NCBI GenBank assembly: GCA_963763485.1
Contig: CAVXOW010000003.1
Location: forward strand, 496,001 to 560,000
From: CAWCKS01 sp963763485
GTDB lineage: Bacteria > Pseudomonadota > Alphaproteobacteria > Rhizobiales > Xanthobacteraceae
Direction: 5' to 3'
Length of the DNA stretch: 64,000 nt
In this document: one piece after another, positions 24,943 to 35,781 of the stretch
How the letters are laid out: each line of letters begins with the position of its first letter
Position numbering within the stretch: the stretch's first letter is position 1
Program-made: the position numbers and the translations under genes
Notes under the pieces: model-generated
What the model was told of the DNA's origin: nothing
Database searches by the model: none
What the model saw: the letters and a program-made list of their open reading frames with translations, nothing else

Positions 24943-25524
24943 TTACTCAAGAAACTTCGAGCCCTTCATCCCATAGCGCCAGGGCAGGTCGGCGGCCTTG
25001 GTAATGCCGATGCGGATGCCGATCGCAATCTCCGGCTTCTCGCTCCGGGCATGCAGCGCGAACGGCTGGCGGTCGAGCGGCAGGCCGGAATGTTTTCCGG
25101 TAATCCCAAGCGCTTCACAGAGCTTGCCCGGACCCGAGCACAGCCCACGCGCATCGTCGACACCGCGGCGGCGTTGCATCGTGGCGAGGCCGTGGCTTGG
25201 CTCGATCGCCCGGATCAACACGGCACTGGCCGAGCCTTCCGCCTCGCAAACGAAATTGACGCACCAGTGGATGCCGTAGGAGCGATAGACGTAGGCAAAA
25301 CCGGGCGGGCCGAACATCACGCGATTGCGCGGCGTCGGCCCGTTGTAGGAATGCGCGGCCGGCTCGGAGTGATGGTAGGCCTCGACCTCGACGATGACAC
25401 CGCCAGCGCCCTCGAACAGCATGGTCGCGCCGATCAGATCGGGCGCCACCTTGTGGACGCTGCGGCCGAAGAATTCTTTGGTCAGGCGCTTGCCCAGCCT
25501 GGGCGGCGATTTCACGTCAATCAT
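24943..25524 (-). CDS. 3-methyladenine DNA glycosylase (AAG/MPG type)
   Basis: The 193-residue product has the AAG family layout: LIGATMLFEGAGGVIVEVEA, YHHSEPAAHSYNGPTPRNRV (containing the active-site Glu and the Tyr-rich pocket), FGPPGFAYVYRSYGIHWCVN, and VLIRAIEPSHGL with CSGPGKLCEALGIT. It removes alkylated bases such as 3-methyladenine in base-excision repair. It is convergent to valS and divergent from lipA with almost no gap, so regulation is probably constitutive. Confidence 0.92.
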   Translation of the reverse strand: MIDVKSPPRLGKRLTKEFFGRSVHKVAPDLIGATMLFEGAGGVIVEVEAYHHSEPAAHSYNGPTPRNRVMFGPPGFAYVYRSYGIHWCVNFVCEAEGSASAVLIRAIEPSHGLATMQRRRGVDDARGLCSGPGKLCEALGITGKHSGLPLDRQPFALHARSEKPEIAIGIRIGITKAADLPWRYGMKGSKFLE

Positions 25525-25589
25525 TGCAGAATCAACTGGGAACTAAAGGCAATCTTAGTTGCAGTGCAGCGGTGAGGGGACTAGGTAAT

Positions 25590-26570
25590 ATGACATACCC
25601 CGAGCGCGCCATGGTCGTCGTCATCGATACCGTTTCCGACAAGCCGCTGCGTCCGCGCCATCCCGAAAAGGCTGGGCGGCCCGACGCGATTTCGCCTGCC
25701 AAACCCGACTGGATCAGGGTGCGGGCGCCGAACACGCGCGGCTACGCCGAGACGCGCGGAATTGTGCGCGCCAACAAGCTCGTCACCGTGTGCGAGGAGG
25801 CCGGCTGTCCCAACATCGGCGAGTGCTGGGACAAGAAGCACGCCACCTTCATGATCATGGGCGACACCTGCACGCGGGCGTGTGCCTTCTGCAATGTGAA
25901 GACTGGCCTGCCGGAAGCGCTCGAGTCCGCCGAGCCCCTGCGCGTCGCCGACGCTGTCGCCAAGCTTGGCCTTGCTCATGTCGTGATCACATCGGTCGAC
26001 CGCGACGATCTCGACGATGGCGGCGCGCGCCACTTTGCCGAGACGATCACAGCAATCCGCAGCGCGTGCCCGACGACGACAATCGAAATTTTGACTCCGG
26101 ATTTCCTGCGCAAGGACGGCGCACTTGAAGTCGTCGTCGCGGCCAAGCCTGACGTCTTCAACCATAACCTCGAGACCGTGCCGTCGCATTACCTGAACGT
26201 GCGACCCGGCGCGCGTTATTTCCATTCGGTGCGGCTGCTGCAGCGGGTGAAGGAACTCGATTCAGAAATGTTCACCAAGTCGGGCATCATGGTCGGGCTC
26301 GGCGAGGAGCGTCACGAGGTGCTGCAGGTGATGGACGACCTGCGCTCGGCAGACGTCGATTTCCTCACCATCGGCCAGTACCTGCAGCCGACGCGCAAGC
26401 ATCACGCGGTGGTGCGTTATATCCCGCCGGACGAGTTCAAGGCTTATGAGACCGTCGCCTACACCAAGGGCTTCCTGATGGTGTCGGCGAGCCCGCTGAC
26501 CCGCTCGTCGCATCACGCGGGCGAGGATTTCGCGCGGCTCAAGGCCACGCGAGAAACCGCCGGCCGCTGA
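25590..26570 (+). CDS. lipA: Lipoyl synthase
   Basis: This radical-SAM enzyme inserts sulfur into octanoyl groups on lipoyl domains. Both cluster motifs are present: CEEAGCPNIGEC for the auxiliary 4Fe-4S cluster and CTRACAFC for the SAM cluster, and the C-terminal RSSHHAGEDF supplies the conserved serine. Two starts are possible: ATG 25590 with GAGGGG ten bases upstream, or ATG 25611 (MVVVIDTVSDKPLRPRHPEK), where family conservation begins. I list the first because of the ribosome-binding site. Followed at 18 bases by the flaR-like gene. Confidence 0.95.
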   Translation: MTYPERAMVVVIDTVSDKPLRPRHPEKAGRPDAISPAKPDWIRVRAPNTRGYAETRGIVRANKLVTVCEEAGCPNIGECWDKKHATFMIMGDTCTRACAFCNVKTGLPEALESAEPLRVADAVAKLGLAHVVITSVDRDDLDDGGARHFAETITAIRSACPTTTIEILTPDFLRKDGALEVVVAAKPDVFNHNLETVPSHYLNVRPGARYFHSVRLLQRVKELDSEMFTKSGIMVGLGEERHEVLQVMDDLRSADVDFLTIGQYLQPTRKHHAVVRYIPPDEFKAYETVAYTKGFLMVSASPLTRSSHHAGEDFARLKATRETAGR

Positions 26571-26588
26571 CAAGACGGGCCTTCAATC

Positions 26589-27126
26589 ATGCAGCGCGTT
26601 CTGGTGATGGGATCCTCAGGGTCTGGCAAATCGACGTTTGCCAGAGCGCTCGCGAACCTGACGGGCCTGCCATTCGTATCCCTCGATGCACTTTACTGGC
26701 AGCCGGGCTGGCAGCCGTCGGAACTGGAACCGTTTGGCCAGAGGGTGGTGGAGGCTGCTAACACGCCGAGCTGGGTCATGGACGGAAACTTACATGTCTC
26801 ACGGGGGTGGCGACCTTCGCCGCGAGCGCGCTGACACGGTGATTTGGTTCGACCTGCCGCGTTATGTGTGTATGACCGGGATCATGACGCGCATCGTCAG
26901 AACTTATGGCAAGGTTCGCCCGGAAATGGCGCCCGGTTGCCCGGAACGGATCGATCTCGAGTTCTTTCGCTATGTCTGGAGCTACCGGCAGCAACAGCGG
27001 CCGAAACTACTGGAGTACTTCGCAGGGTTGCGTGCCGATCAGGCCTTGATCTGTTTCAACAACCGCAGGCAGGCGGACAGGTACCTTGCCGGTGTGACGC
27101 CACCTTCGACCGCGACGATACACTGA
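26589..27126 (+). pseudogene. FlaR-like/adenylate-kinase-type P-loop protein, frameshifted
   Basis: The N-terminal part has MQRVLVMGSSGSGKSTFARA with Walker A GSSGSGKS and SLDALYWQPGW, typical of the DNA topology modulation protein FlaR group. After WVMDGN (about 26787) the frame shifts; the remainder, RRERADTVIWFDLPRYVCMT and on to TGA 27124-27126, is in the +1 frame. One extra T near 26790 explains it. A corrected product would have about 178 residues, the family length. Since other genes show identical errors, a sequencing mistake is likely. Confidence 0.75.
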
Positions 27127-27136
27127 TCGATCACCG

Positions 27137-27601
27137 ATGCCGCAATTCTCCAACCAGCGCCACGTCAACCATTCGGCCGACGAGATGTTCGATCTCGTCG
27201 CCGACATCGAGCACTATCCGGAATTCGTGCCGCTGTGCCAGAAGCTGCGCGTCATTCAACGCACGAAGAACGCCGACGGCACCGAAACGATCATTGCCGA
27301 CATGACCGCGGCCTACAAGTTGATCCGCGAGACCTTCACCAGCCGGGTGACGCTCGACCGCGCCAACCGCAAGATCCTGGTCGAATACCTGCGCGGACCG
27401 TTCTCGAATTTACAGAACCGCTGGACGTTCGAGCCTGTTGACGACAGGCACTGCGACGTCACCTTTTTCATTACCTACGAGTTCAAGAGCCGCATGCTGG
27501 CAACCTTGATGGGCAGCATGTTCGATATGGCGTTCCAGCGCTTTGCCGCCGCCTTCGAAAAGCGCGCCGACACAATCTATCCGCGCGCGATGCCGGCCTG
27601 A
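27137..27601 (+). CDS. COQ10/RatA-family START-like protein
   Basis: The 154-residue protein matches the SRPBCC/polyketide-cyclase type of the COQ10 group: MPQFSNQRHVNHSADEMFDL, VADIEHYPEFVPLCQKLRVI and the middle RGPFSNLQNRWTFEPVDDRH with CDVTFFITYEFKSRML. In eukaryotes COQ10 chaperones ubiquinone; in enterobacteria RatA was described as an inhibitor of ribosome assembly, so the function here is open. The position after lipA is common in alphaproteobacteria. Convergent with cinA, one base apart. Confidence 0.88.
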   Translation: MPQFSNQRHVNHSADEMFDLVADIEHYPEFVPLCQKLRVIQRTKNADGTETIIADMTAAYKLIRETFTSRVTLDRANRKILVEYLRGPFSNLQNRWTFEPVDDRHCDVTFFITYEFKSRMLATLMGSMFDMAFQRFAAAFEKRADTIYPRAMPA

Positions 27602-27602
27602 T

Positions 27603-28202
27603 TTACGGCCGCCCCGGTCGTCGCCGGGTCAAAACCTTGCGGACTTTTCGCGCAACACGACGCCCCGCGCGGCCCGCAGGGACCAGCTTCGCAGGTTTTT
27701 TGGACTTGGGCCCGCGGGCGAGTTCAGTCAGAAGCTTGAGCGCCTCGATCACCGAGCGCTGGCGCACCACCGATCGCCCGATTGCGCCAAAGCGCTTTTC
27801 GAGATGCAGGACGCGGCCGTCACGCGCCGCCGCTCCGAAATGCACGAGCCCGACAGGCTTGCCGGGCGTCGCACCTCCGGGACCGGCAATTCCGGTGATT
27901 GAAACGATGAGATCGGTCCTGGCACGCTTCAGCCCGCCGGTCGCCATCGCCAGCGCCGTTTCCTTGCTGACCGCACCGAAATTCAACAGTGTGTCCTCCT
28001 TCACGCCAAGCAGTTCATGCTTGGCGTCGTTGGAGTAGGTGACGAAGCCACACATCACCACAGCGGAGGAGCCCGCAATTTCGGTCAGCGCGCCGGCGAC
28101 GAGGCCGCCGGTGCAGGACTCAGCGGTCGCGATAGTAAGCCGCCGTGCCTTGCAGAGATCGAGCAGCGAACGGGCAAGCGCGCGAATCTCGCTCGTGCTC
28201 AT
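27603..28202 (-). CDS. CinA-type nicotinamide-nucleotide amidase (PncC)
   Basis: The ATG at 28200-28202 gives about 199 residues. The CinA C-terminal domain is complete: TIATAESCTGGLVAGALTEI, SSAVVMCGFVTYSNDAKHEL, LGVKEDTL, SVTGIAGPGG region and KPVGLVHFG. PncC deamidates NMN to nicotinic acid mononucleotide in pyridine-nucleotide recycling. A basic alanine/arginine-rich tail of 35 residues is extra. Ten bases separate it from ispDF, so it is likely the second gene of an operon. Confidence 0.92.
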   Translation of the reverse strand: MSTSEIRALARSLLDLCKARRLTIATAESCTGGLVAGALTEIAGSSAVVMCGFVTYSNDAKHELLGVKEDTLLNFGAVSKETALAMATGGLKRARTDLIVSITGIAGPGGATPGKPVGLVHFGAAARDGRVLHLEKRFGAIGRSVVRQRSVIEALKLLTELARGPKSKKPAKLVPAGRAGRRVARKVRKVLTRRRPGRP

Positions 28203-28212
28203 GGTTTCCCGA

Positions 28213-29406
28213 TCAATCCTGTCCGAGCGGCAGGCGGATAGTGGCGCTGGCGGTCGCTGCAATACCTTCCTCGCGGCCGGTGAAGCCAAGCCGCTCGCTG
28301 GTCGTCGCCTTGACCGCAACACGCGACATCGAGATGCCGGCAATCTCGGCGATCTTCGCGCGCATCGCGTCGCGGTGAGGGCCGATCTTCGGCCGCTCGC
28401 AGATCAGCGTCACTTCGAGGTTGGCGATGCGGCCGCCGCGTTCGCGCACGCGTCGCGCGGCATCCTCGAGGAAGCGGTCCGACGACGCGCCCTTCCACTT
28501 CGGGTCGCTCGGCGGGAAGTGCGAGCCGATATCGCCGTCGGCCAGCGCGCCGAGCAGCGCATCGACCAGCGCATGCAGGCCGACGTCACCGTCGGAATGG
28601 GCGATAAACCCGCGATGAAATGGCACACGCACGCCACAGATCATCACGTGATCGCCGTCGCCGAGCGCGTGGACGTCGTAGCCGGTGCCGGTGCGAATAT
28701 CGCCGAGGCTCGCCGAGACAAGGCTCGCCGACAGCCGCGCTTCCTCGCGGGCAAAATCCTCCGGCGTCGTCAGCTTGATGTTCAACGCATCGCCCTCGAA
28801 GGTCGCAACCGTCATGCCGGCCCACTCGGCAAGCGCGGCATCGTCGGTAAATTCGCCCAAACCCTCATGCGCGGCGCGGCGGTGAGCGTCAAGAATTTTG
28901 TCGAAGCGAAACACCTGCGGCGTTTGCGCGATGCGCAAGTCGGCGCGCGACGGCGTGCCGACGATCTTTCCCGTGGCATCGACCTGCTTGATGGTGTCGG
29001 CAACGGCGATTGCAGGGATTGCCGCGCCTGTCTCGTTCACCGCCGCAATCGCGCGTGAGATCAGCGCTCGCGACACGAACGGCCGCGCGGCGTCGTAAAT
29101 CATGACGATGTCGGGGGCCTGTGCGGCGAGCGCTTCGAGGCCGGCGCGGACCGAGGCCTGGCGCGACGCACCGCCGGGAACCGGGGACAGGTGAGTGAGA
29201 CCGCGCGCCGCGGCCGCGAATGCGGCGTCATCATCGGCGTGACGCACCGGCTGTACGTAGGCGACATCACGATGTGTCGCGAAGGGCTCGAGCGCGCGCG
29301 CAATCACGGTGCGGCCCGCGATCTCGCGATATTGCTTTGGACCGCCGGCCCCGGCGCGAAGTCCGCGCCCTGCGGCAACGATGATGGCAGCAACTTTTTG
29401 GCTCAT
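28213..29406 (-). CDS. ispDF: Bifunctional IspD/IspF enzyme of the MEP pathway
   Basis: A 397-residue fusion. The IspD half (1-230) has IIVAAGRGLRAGAGGPKQY for CTP binding and converts MEP to CDP-ME. The IspF half (235-397) has GTGYDVHALGDGDHVMICGV and FIAHSDGDVGLHALVDALLG (metal-binding Asp and His residues) and produces the cyclic diphosphate. The fusion is typical of alphaproteobacteria and feeds isoprenoid, hopanoid and carotenoid synthesis. IspE is not nearby. Frame is intact. Confidence 0.97.
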   Translation of the reverse strand: MSQKVAAIIVAAGRGLRAGAGGPKQYREIAGRTVIARALEPFATHRDVAYVQPVRHADDDAAFAAAARGLTHLSPVPGGASRQASVRAGLEALAAQAPDIVMIYDAARPFVSRALISRAIAAVNETGAAIPAIAVADTIKQVDATGKIVGTPSRADLRIAQTPQVFRFDKILDAHRRAAHEGLGEFTDDAALAEWAGMTVATFEGDALNIKLTTPEDFAREEARLSASLVSASLGDIRTGTGYDVHALGDGDHVMICGVRVPFHRGFIAHSDGDVGLHALVDALLGALADGDIGSHFPPSDPKWKGASSDRFLEDAARRVRERGGRIANLEVTLICERPKIGPHRDAMRAKIAEIAGISMSRVAVKATTSERLGFTGREEGIAATASATIRLPLGQD

Positions 29407-29649
29407 GAAGTTCGATACTGGATTCGGGGTTCAATCGCAGCAGAAGAGGGGCTGACAGGCCTCCGATCGAGGCGGCCCAGCCGCCGGATCGAAAGTGTTG
29501 CAGTTGTGGGAAGCTGTAACTATTGCTGCAGTGCACTTGCAAGATCGATAAAACTGGCTAATGTGTAGGCACAGAGGGTGGCTGCCTAAAATTAATGCTG
29601 ATGCGGGCAGTGGCACAACGCGATGAGGCGTTGCGGAGCTTTGAGAGCG

Positions 29650-30681
29650 GTGGGCGGCGGACTTAATTTATTGGAATCGTTAAAGATTGGCGAGATTCCG
29701 ATCACGAACCGTGCCGTGCTCGCGCCGATGTCGGGGGTGACCGACGCCCCGTTCCGGCGGCTTGCTGCTCAGCTCGGTGCCGGCCTGGTCATTTCCGAAA
29801 TGACCGCGAGCGACGATCTGGCGCGGGGGCGTCCGATCTCGAAGCTACGGGCTGAAGCGAGCGGCGTCGGCCCCCATGTCGTGCAGCTTGCGGGCTGCGA
29901 AGAGCGCTGGATGGCGGAGGGCGCTCGCGTTGCCGAAGATGCCGGCGCCGACATCATCGATATCAATATGGGTTGTCCGGCACGCCACGTGACCAACGGT
30001 GAGGCCGGATCCGCCTTGATGCGCGATCTCGATCACGCAGTGCGATTGATCGAGGCGACCGTCAAGGCGGTGCGCGTCCCGGTCACGCTAAAGATGCGGC
30101 TCGGCTGGGATCACGCTTCCCTGAATGCGCCGGAGCTTGCACGGCGCGCCGAAGATGCTGGCGTCCGCTTGATCACCGTGCACGGCCGCACGCGCTGCCA
30201 GTTCTACAAAGGCAGCGCCGACTGGGGCGCGGTGCGCCGCGTGCGTGAAGCAACGCGGCTGCCGCTCATCGTCAACGGCGACATCACCTCATTCGAAGAC
30301 GCGGTGGCGGCCCTCGAGCAGTCGGGTGCCGATGCCGTTATGATTGGGCGCGGCGCCCAAGGACAGCCATGGCTGCCCGGCCAGATCGGTCAACGCCTTG
30401 TGTCGGGCGCATCCGCGCCGACGCCGACTTTGCCGCAGCAGCGCGAGCTGGTCGCCGCGCTCTATGATGATCTGCTGTCGCACTACGGTTTGCGCGTCGG
30501 CCTGCGTCATGCGCGAAAGCATCTTGGCTGGGCGCTCGACGTCGCAGCCGGCGCCAGCCGCGCGCCGGTCGAGACGCTGAAGGCGTGGCGGCAAAGGGTG
30601 CTGACAACGGAACAACCTGACGACGTCAAGCGCGAGCTTCGCGACGCGTTCGACGACTTTGCGTGGAGGGCGGCGGCATGA
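29650..30681 (+). CDS. dusB: tRNA-dihydrouridine synthase B
   Basis: The product uses FMN and NADPH to reduce uridine in tRNA. Motifs: NRAVLAPMSGVTDAPFRRLA, the catalytic cysteine in DINMGCPARHVTNGEAGSAL, and ITVHGRTRCQFYKGSADWGA. An ATG at 29623 lacks a ribosome-binding site; the GTG at 29650 is chosen because conservation starts just after it. The stop overlaps the ATG of ntrB by four bases, and the nifR3/dusB-ntrB-ntrC operon is the classical rhizobial arrangement, so its promoter also drives nitrogen control genes. Confidence 0.93.
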   Translation: MGGGLNLLESLKIGEIPITNRAVLAPMSGVTDAPFRRLAAQLGAGLVISEMTASDDLARGRPISKLRAEASGVGPHVVQLAGCEERWMAEGARVAEDAGADIIDINMGCPARHVTNGEAGSALMRDLDHAVRLIEATVKAVRVPVTLKMRLGWDHASLNAPELARRAEDAGVRLITVHGRTRCQFYKGSADWGAVRRVREATRLPLIVNGDITSFEDAVAALEQSGADAVMIGRGAQGQPWLPGQIGQRLVSGASAPTPTLPQQRELVAALYDDLLSHYGLRVGLRHARKHLGWALDVAAGASRAPVETLKAWRQRVLTTEQPDDVKRELRDAFDDFAWRAAA

Positions 30682-31868
30682 ACGTGTTGGCTGAGCGTCT
30701 CAATCGTGCATCGACAGGCGAGGCTATTCTGAACGCGCTGCCGAATCCGGTGCTGCTGGTGGCGCCCGACGGCCGCATCGTCGATGCCAACAACGCCGCC
30801 GAATCCTTCTTCGAGATTTCCAATCAGCTGTTGCAACGTCAATCGTTGAAGGAGCTGATCCCGTTCGGCAGTCCGCTGCTGGCGCTGGTCGAGCAGGTCA
30901 GGATGAAGGGCAACGCGGTCAACGAATACAAGGTCGACCTCGGTACGCCGCGGATCGGCGTCGATCGCCAGGTCGACCTGCACGTTGCGCCGCTGGCGGA
31001 AAAGCCCGGCCACATCGTCATCATGCTGCAGGAGCGCTCGATTGCCGACAAGATGGATCGGCAGCTCACGCACCGCAGCGCCGCGCGCTCGGTGACTGCG
31101 CTTGCGGCAATGCTCGCGCACGAGATCAAGAACCCGCTGTCGGGTATCCGCGGCGCGGCACAGCTGCTGGAGCAGGCCGCTTCTGCCGAAGACCGCCAAC
31201 TCACGCGTCTGATCTGCGACGAGGCCGACCGTATCGTCACCCTGGTCGATCGCATGGAAGTGTTCGGCGACGAGCGCCCGGTGGCGCGCGGCGCGGTCAA
31301 CATTCATTCCGTGCTGGATCACGTCAAACGCCTGGCGCAGTCGGGCTTTGCCCGCAACATCCGCATCACCGAGGAATACGACCCTTCGCTGCCGTCGGTG
31401 CTCGCCAACCAGGACCAGCTGATCCAGGTATTTCTGAACCTTGTGAAGAATGCTGCGGAAGCGGTCGCTGATATGGACGGCGATGCCGAGATCCAGCTCA
31501 CGACGGCGTTCCGCCCCGGCGTGCGGCTGTCGCTGCCGGGCACCAAGTCGCGCGTGTCGCTGCCGCTTGAATTTTGCGTCAGGGACAACGGGCCGGGCGT
31601 CCCTGAGGACCTGATGCCCAATCTGTTCGATCCGTTCGTCACCACGAAGCCGAGCGGCAGCGGGCTGGGCCTCGCCCTCGTTGCCAAGATCGTCGGCGAC
31701 CACGGCGGCATCATCGAGTGCGAGTTGCAGCCGCGCCGCACCATCTTTCGCGTGCTCATGCCGATCTACAAACCGGTCGCCAACGAGCACAGCCGATCTG
31801 CAAGTGAAACCAGCAAAAGTGCCGGCGGACCGGGAACGCCGACACATGCCTCACGTGGACAGAGATGA
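30678..31868 (+). CDS. ntrB: Nitrogen sensor histidine kinase NtrB
   Basis: About 396 residues. An N-terminal PAS domain (NALPNPVLLVAPDGRIVDAN) is followed by the phosphorylated H-box MLAHEIKNPLSGIRGAAQLL, N-box NLVKNAAEAVADM, and G-boxes VRDNGPGVPEDL and SGSGLGLALV. With low nitrogen it phosphorylates NtrC; PII protein reverses this. The Ser/Thr-rich tail of 35 residues is not conserved. Start ATG 30678 overlaps the dusB stop, and ntrC follows after 12 bases. Confidence 0.96.
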   Translation: MNVLAERLNRASTGEAILNALPNPVLLVAPDGRIVDANNAAESFFEISNQLLQRQSLKELIPFGSPLLALVEQVRMKGNAVNEYKVDLGTPRIGVDRQVDLHVAPLAEKPGHIVIMLQERSIADKMDRQLTHRSAARSVTALAAMLAHEIKNPLSGIRGAAQLLEQAASAEDRQLTRLICDEADRIVTLVDRMEVFGDERPVARGAVNIHSVLDHVKRLAQSGFARNIRITEEYDPSLPSVLANQDQLIQVFLNLVKNAAEAVADMDGDAEIQLTTAFRPGVRLSLPGTKSRVSLPLEFCVRDNGPGVPEDLMPNLFDPFVTTKPSGSGLGLALVAKIVGDHGGIIECELQPRRTIFRVLMPIYKPVANEHSRSASETSKSAGGPGTPTHASRGQR

Positions 31869-31880
31869 GGACCAACAAGA

Positions 31881-33324
<1,444 letters not shown>

Positions 33325-33495
33325 GGCGGGCGCAGGTCGTCGGACCGGCATCGTAACATTGCGGTGACACTCGTCAGTGGATGTGACACCGCTGGCCGCG
33401 GAAATGTCGCAATTGAGCAACATTGTTGTACGAATGCATCAGTTGGCCTAGGCTGACGGTGCTTCCGGCATCCCGCCCACCAACAACAATCTGCA

Positions 33496-35754
33496 ATGGC
33501 CAGCGTCGACGCGAGCGCTTTCGACAATACGATTGCCGAGTCCCGTCGCTGGCCGATGCGTCGGGTGCTGGCGGCGTTCGTGGTCGCGCTGGCGCTGATT
33601 TCCTCGGTCCTGACCTTTGCGGTGTTGACCGGGCTGACCCCGATCGTGCCGGGCGACGAGGTCGTTGCGCTGTTTCTGGCGATCAACAGCGGCGCCATCC
33701 TGCTCCTGATCGGCATCATCCTCGTCGAATTCTGGCTGATGATCCAGGCCCGGCGGCGCGGGCGGGCGGCCGCGCGCCTGCACGTACAAATCGTCGCGCT
33801 GTTCTCGGCGATCGCGATGGTGCCGGCGATCTACGTCGCCGTCGTCGCCTACGTCACGATCGACCGCGGCCTCGACCGGCTGTTTTCGAAGACCACCCGC
33901 GCCGCGGTTGAGAATGCCTGGATTATCGCCAACGGCTACATGAACGAGCACGCGCAGCTGATCGGCGGCGACGCGCTCGCCCTTGCGCAAGATCTGGCCC
34001 GCGCTCGGGTGCTATTCGACCAGGATCCCGGCAGTTTCACTAACGTGCTGCGGGCGTCGGCCAGCTATCGCAAACTGCTCGGCGCCGTGATTATCGACTC
34101 CGATACCCACATCGTGGCGGCGACCGACCAGCAAGACGTGATCAACGGCGTCTTCGACATCCCGAACCAGGAAGACCTGGTCAACCTCAACGAAGACAAG
34201 CCGTGGATCGTGGTGTTTGCACCAAAGAACAATGTCGCCGCCGCCCTCCGCCTGCGCGGCTTCAACAACCTGTTCCTGATTGTCGCGCAGTCGCTCGACC
34301 CTGATGCCGTCCTGCGCGTGCAGCAGACGCGTGAGAGTCTCGACCGCTACAATGATCAGGAGGCGACGCGGCCTGGAGTCCAGAAGGCGCTCGGGCTGAT
34401 GTTCGCGGTGATCGCGCTGACCGTGCTGATGTCGGCGGTGTTGATCGCCCTGAATTTCGCCAATTCGCTGGTAGAGCCGATCCGCCGTTTGATGGGTGCC
34501 GCTGATCTGGTGTCGACCGGCAACCTGAACGTCCAGGTACCGGTGTTGCGCTCGGAGGGCGATCTCGCCCAGCTCGGCAAGACCTTTAACAAGATGACCG
34601 ACGAGCTGCGCACCCAGCGCGACGATCTGGTCCGCGCCAGCGAGGTCATCGACAGCCGGCGGCGCTTCACCGAGGCCGTGCTGTCGTCGGCCAGCGCGGG
34701 CATCATCGGCGTCGACGGCGACGGCAAGATCGCGATTTTGAACCGCTCGTCGGAAAAGCTGATCGGCCACCCGGAGGCGGAAGCGCTCGGCCATCCGCTT
34801 GCGGAGATCGTGCCCGAGCTCGACGAAATCATGGCAAGCGCACACGAGGGCGTACAGCGCCTGGTGCAGGGCCAGATCACGGTCAGCCGCGGCGGGCGCG
34901 ACCGCATCCTGTCGGTGCGGGTTTCCGCCGAGCTGTCCGGCCAGTCGCATGACAGCTACATCATCACACTGGACGACATCACCGACCTCGTCTCGGCGCA
35001 GCGCACCTCGGCCTGGGCCGACGTCGCGCGTCGCATTGCCCATGAAATCAAGAATCCGCTGACGCCGATTCAGTTGTCGGCCGAGCGCATCCGCCGCAAA
35101 TACGGCAAGGTCATCACCGAAGATCGTGCCGTGTTCGACCAATGCACCGATACCATCGTGCGCCAGGTCGACGACATCAGACGCATGGTCGACGAGTTCT
35201 CCAAGTTTGCGCGCATGCCGAAAGCGGTGATCGATAACGAGGACGTCGCCGACACCGTGCGGCAGACCGTGTTCCTGATGCGGGTCGGCCATCCCGACAT
35301 TGATTTCGAGGCCGAGATCAAGCAGGACCCGATGCCGGCGCGGTTCGACCGCCGCCTGATCAGCCAGGGTTTGACCAATATCATCAAGAACGCGACGGAA
35401 GCGATTGCCGCCGTGCCGCCCGAGCAACTCGGGCGCGGCCGGATCGAGGTGATTGCCCAGCGCGAGGGTGACGACATCATCATCGACGTCGTCGACAACG
35501 GAATAGGCCTGCCGAAGGAAAGTCGCTCACGTCTGTTGGAGCCATACGTGACGACGCGCGAAAAGGGGACGGGACTGGGCCTGGCGATCGTGGGGCGCGT
35601 GCTCGAAGAGCATGGCGGTCGCATTGAACTGAACGACGCGGCTTCGATCCGGCCCGGCCAGCGCGGCGCGTGGATGCGCCTGCGCTTTGCCGTGGACGGG
35701 CAGGCACCCGCGTCGGTCGATCATGCTGCTCCCGCGACTGCAACCGTCAACTGA
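33496..35754 (+). CDS. ntrY: Nitrogen sensor histidine kinase NtrY
   Basis: 752 residues. Three N-terminal transmembrane helices (about 20-100) and a further one near 300, separated by a periplasmic sensing part; a HAMP domain (SLVEPIRRLMGAADLVSTGN); a PAS domain (AGIIGVDGDGKIAILNRSSE); then H-box RRIAHEIKNPLTPIQLSAER, N-box NIIKNATEAIA and G-box DNGIGLPKES with GTGLGLAIV. NtrY phosphorylates NtrX and responds to nitrogen or redox state. Frame intact, 170 bases after ntrC and 27 bases before ntrX. Confidence 0.96.
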   Translation: MASVDASAFDNTIAESRRWPMRRVLAAFVVALALISSVLTFAVLTGLTPIVPGDEVVALFLAINSGAILLLIGIILVEFWLMIQARRRGRAAARLHVQIVALFSAIAMVPAIYVAVVAYVTIDRGLDRLFSKTTRAAVENAWIIANGYMNEHAQLIGGDALALAQDLARARVLFDQDPGSFTNVLRASASYRKLLGAVIIDSDTHIVAATDQQDVINGVFDIPNQEDLVNLNEDKPWIVVFAPKNNVAAALRLRGFNNLFLIVAQSLDPDAVLRVQQTRESLDRYNDQEATRPGVQKALGLMFAVIALTVLMSAVLIALNFANSLVEPIRRLMGAADLVSTGNLNVQVPVLRSEGDLAQLGKTFNKMTDELRTQRDDLVRASEVIDSRRRFTEAVLSSASAGIIGVDGDGKIAILNRSSEKLIGHPEAEALGHPLAEIVPELDEIMASAHEGVQRLVQGQITVSRGGRDRILSVRVSAELSGQSHDSYIITLDDITDLVSAQRTSAWADVARRIAHEIKNPLTPIQLSAERIRRKYGKVITEDRAVFDQCTDTIVRQVDDIRRMVDEFSKFARMPKAVIDNEDVADTVRQTVFLMRVGHPDIDFEAEIKQDPMPARFDRRLISQGLTNIIKNATEAIAAVPPEQLGRGRIEVIAQREGDDIIIDVVDNGIGLPKESRSRLLEPYVTTREKGTGLGLAIVGRVLEEHGGRIELNDAASIRPGQRGAWMRLRFAVDGQAPASVDHAAPATATVN

Positions 35755-35781
35755 CCAATCACCGCCAGAGAAGTTTCTGTC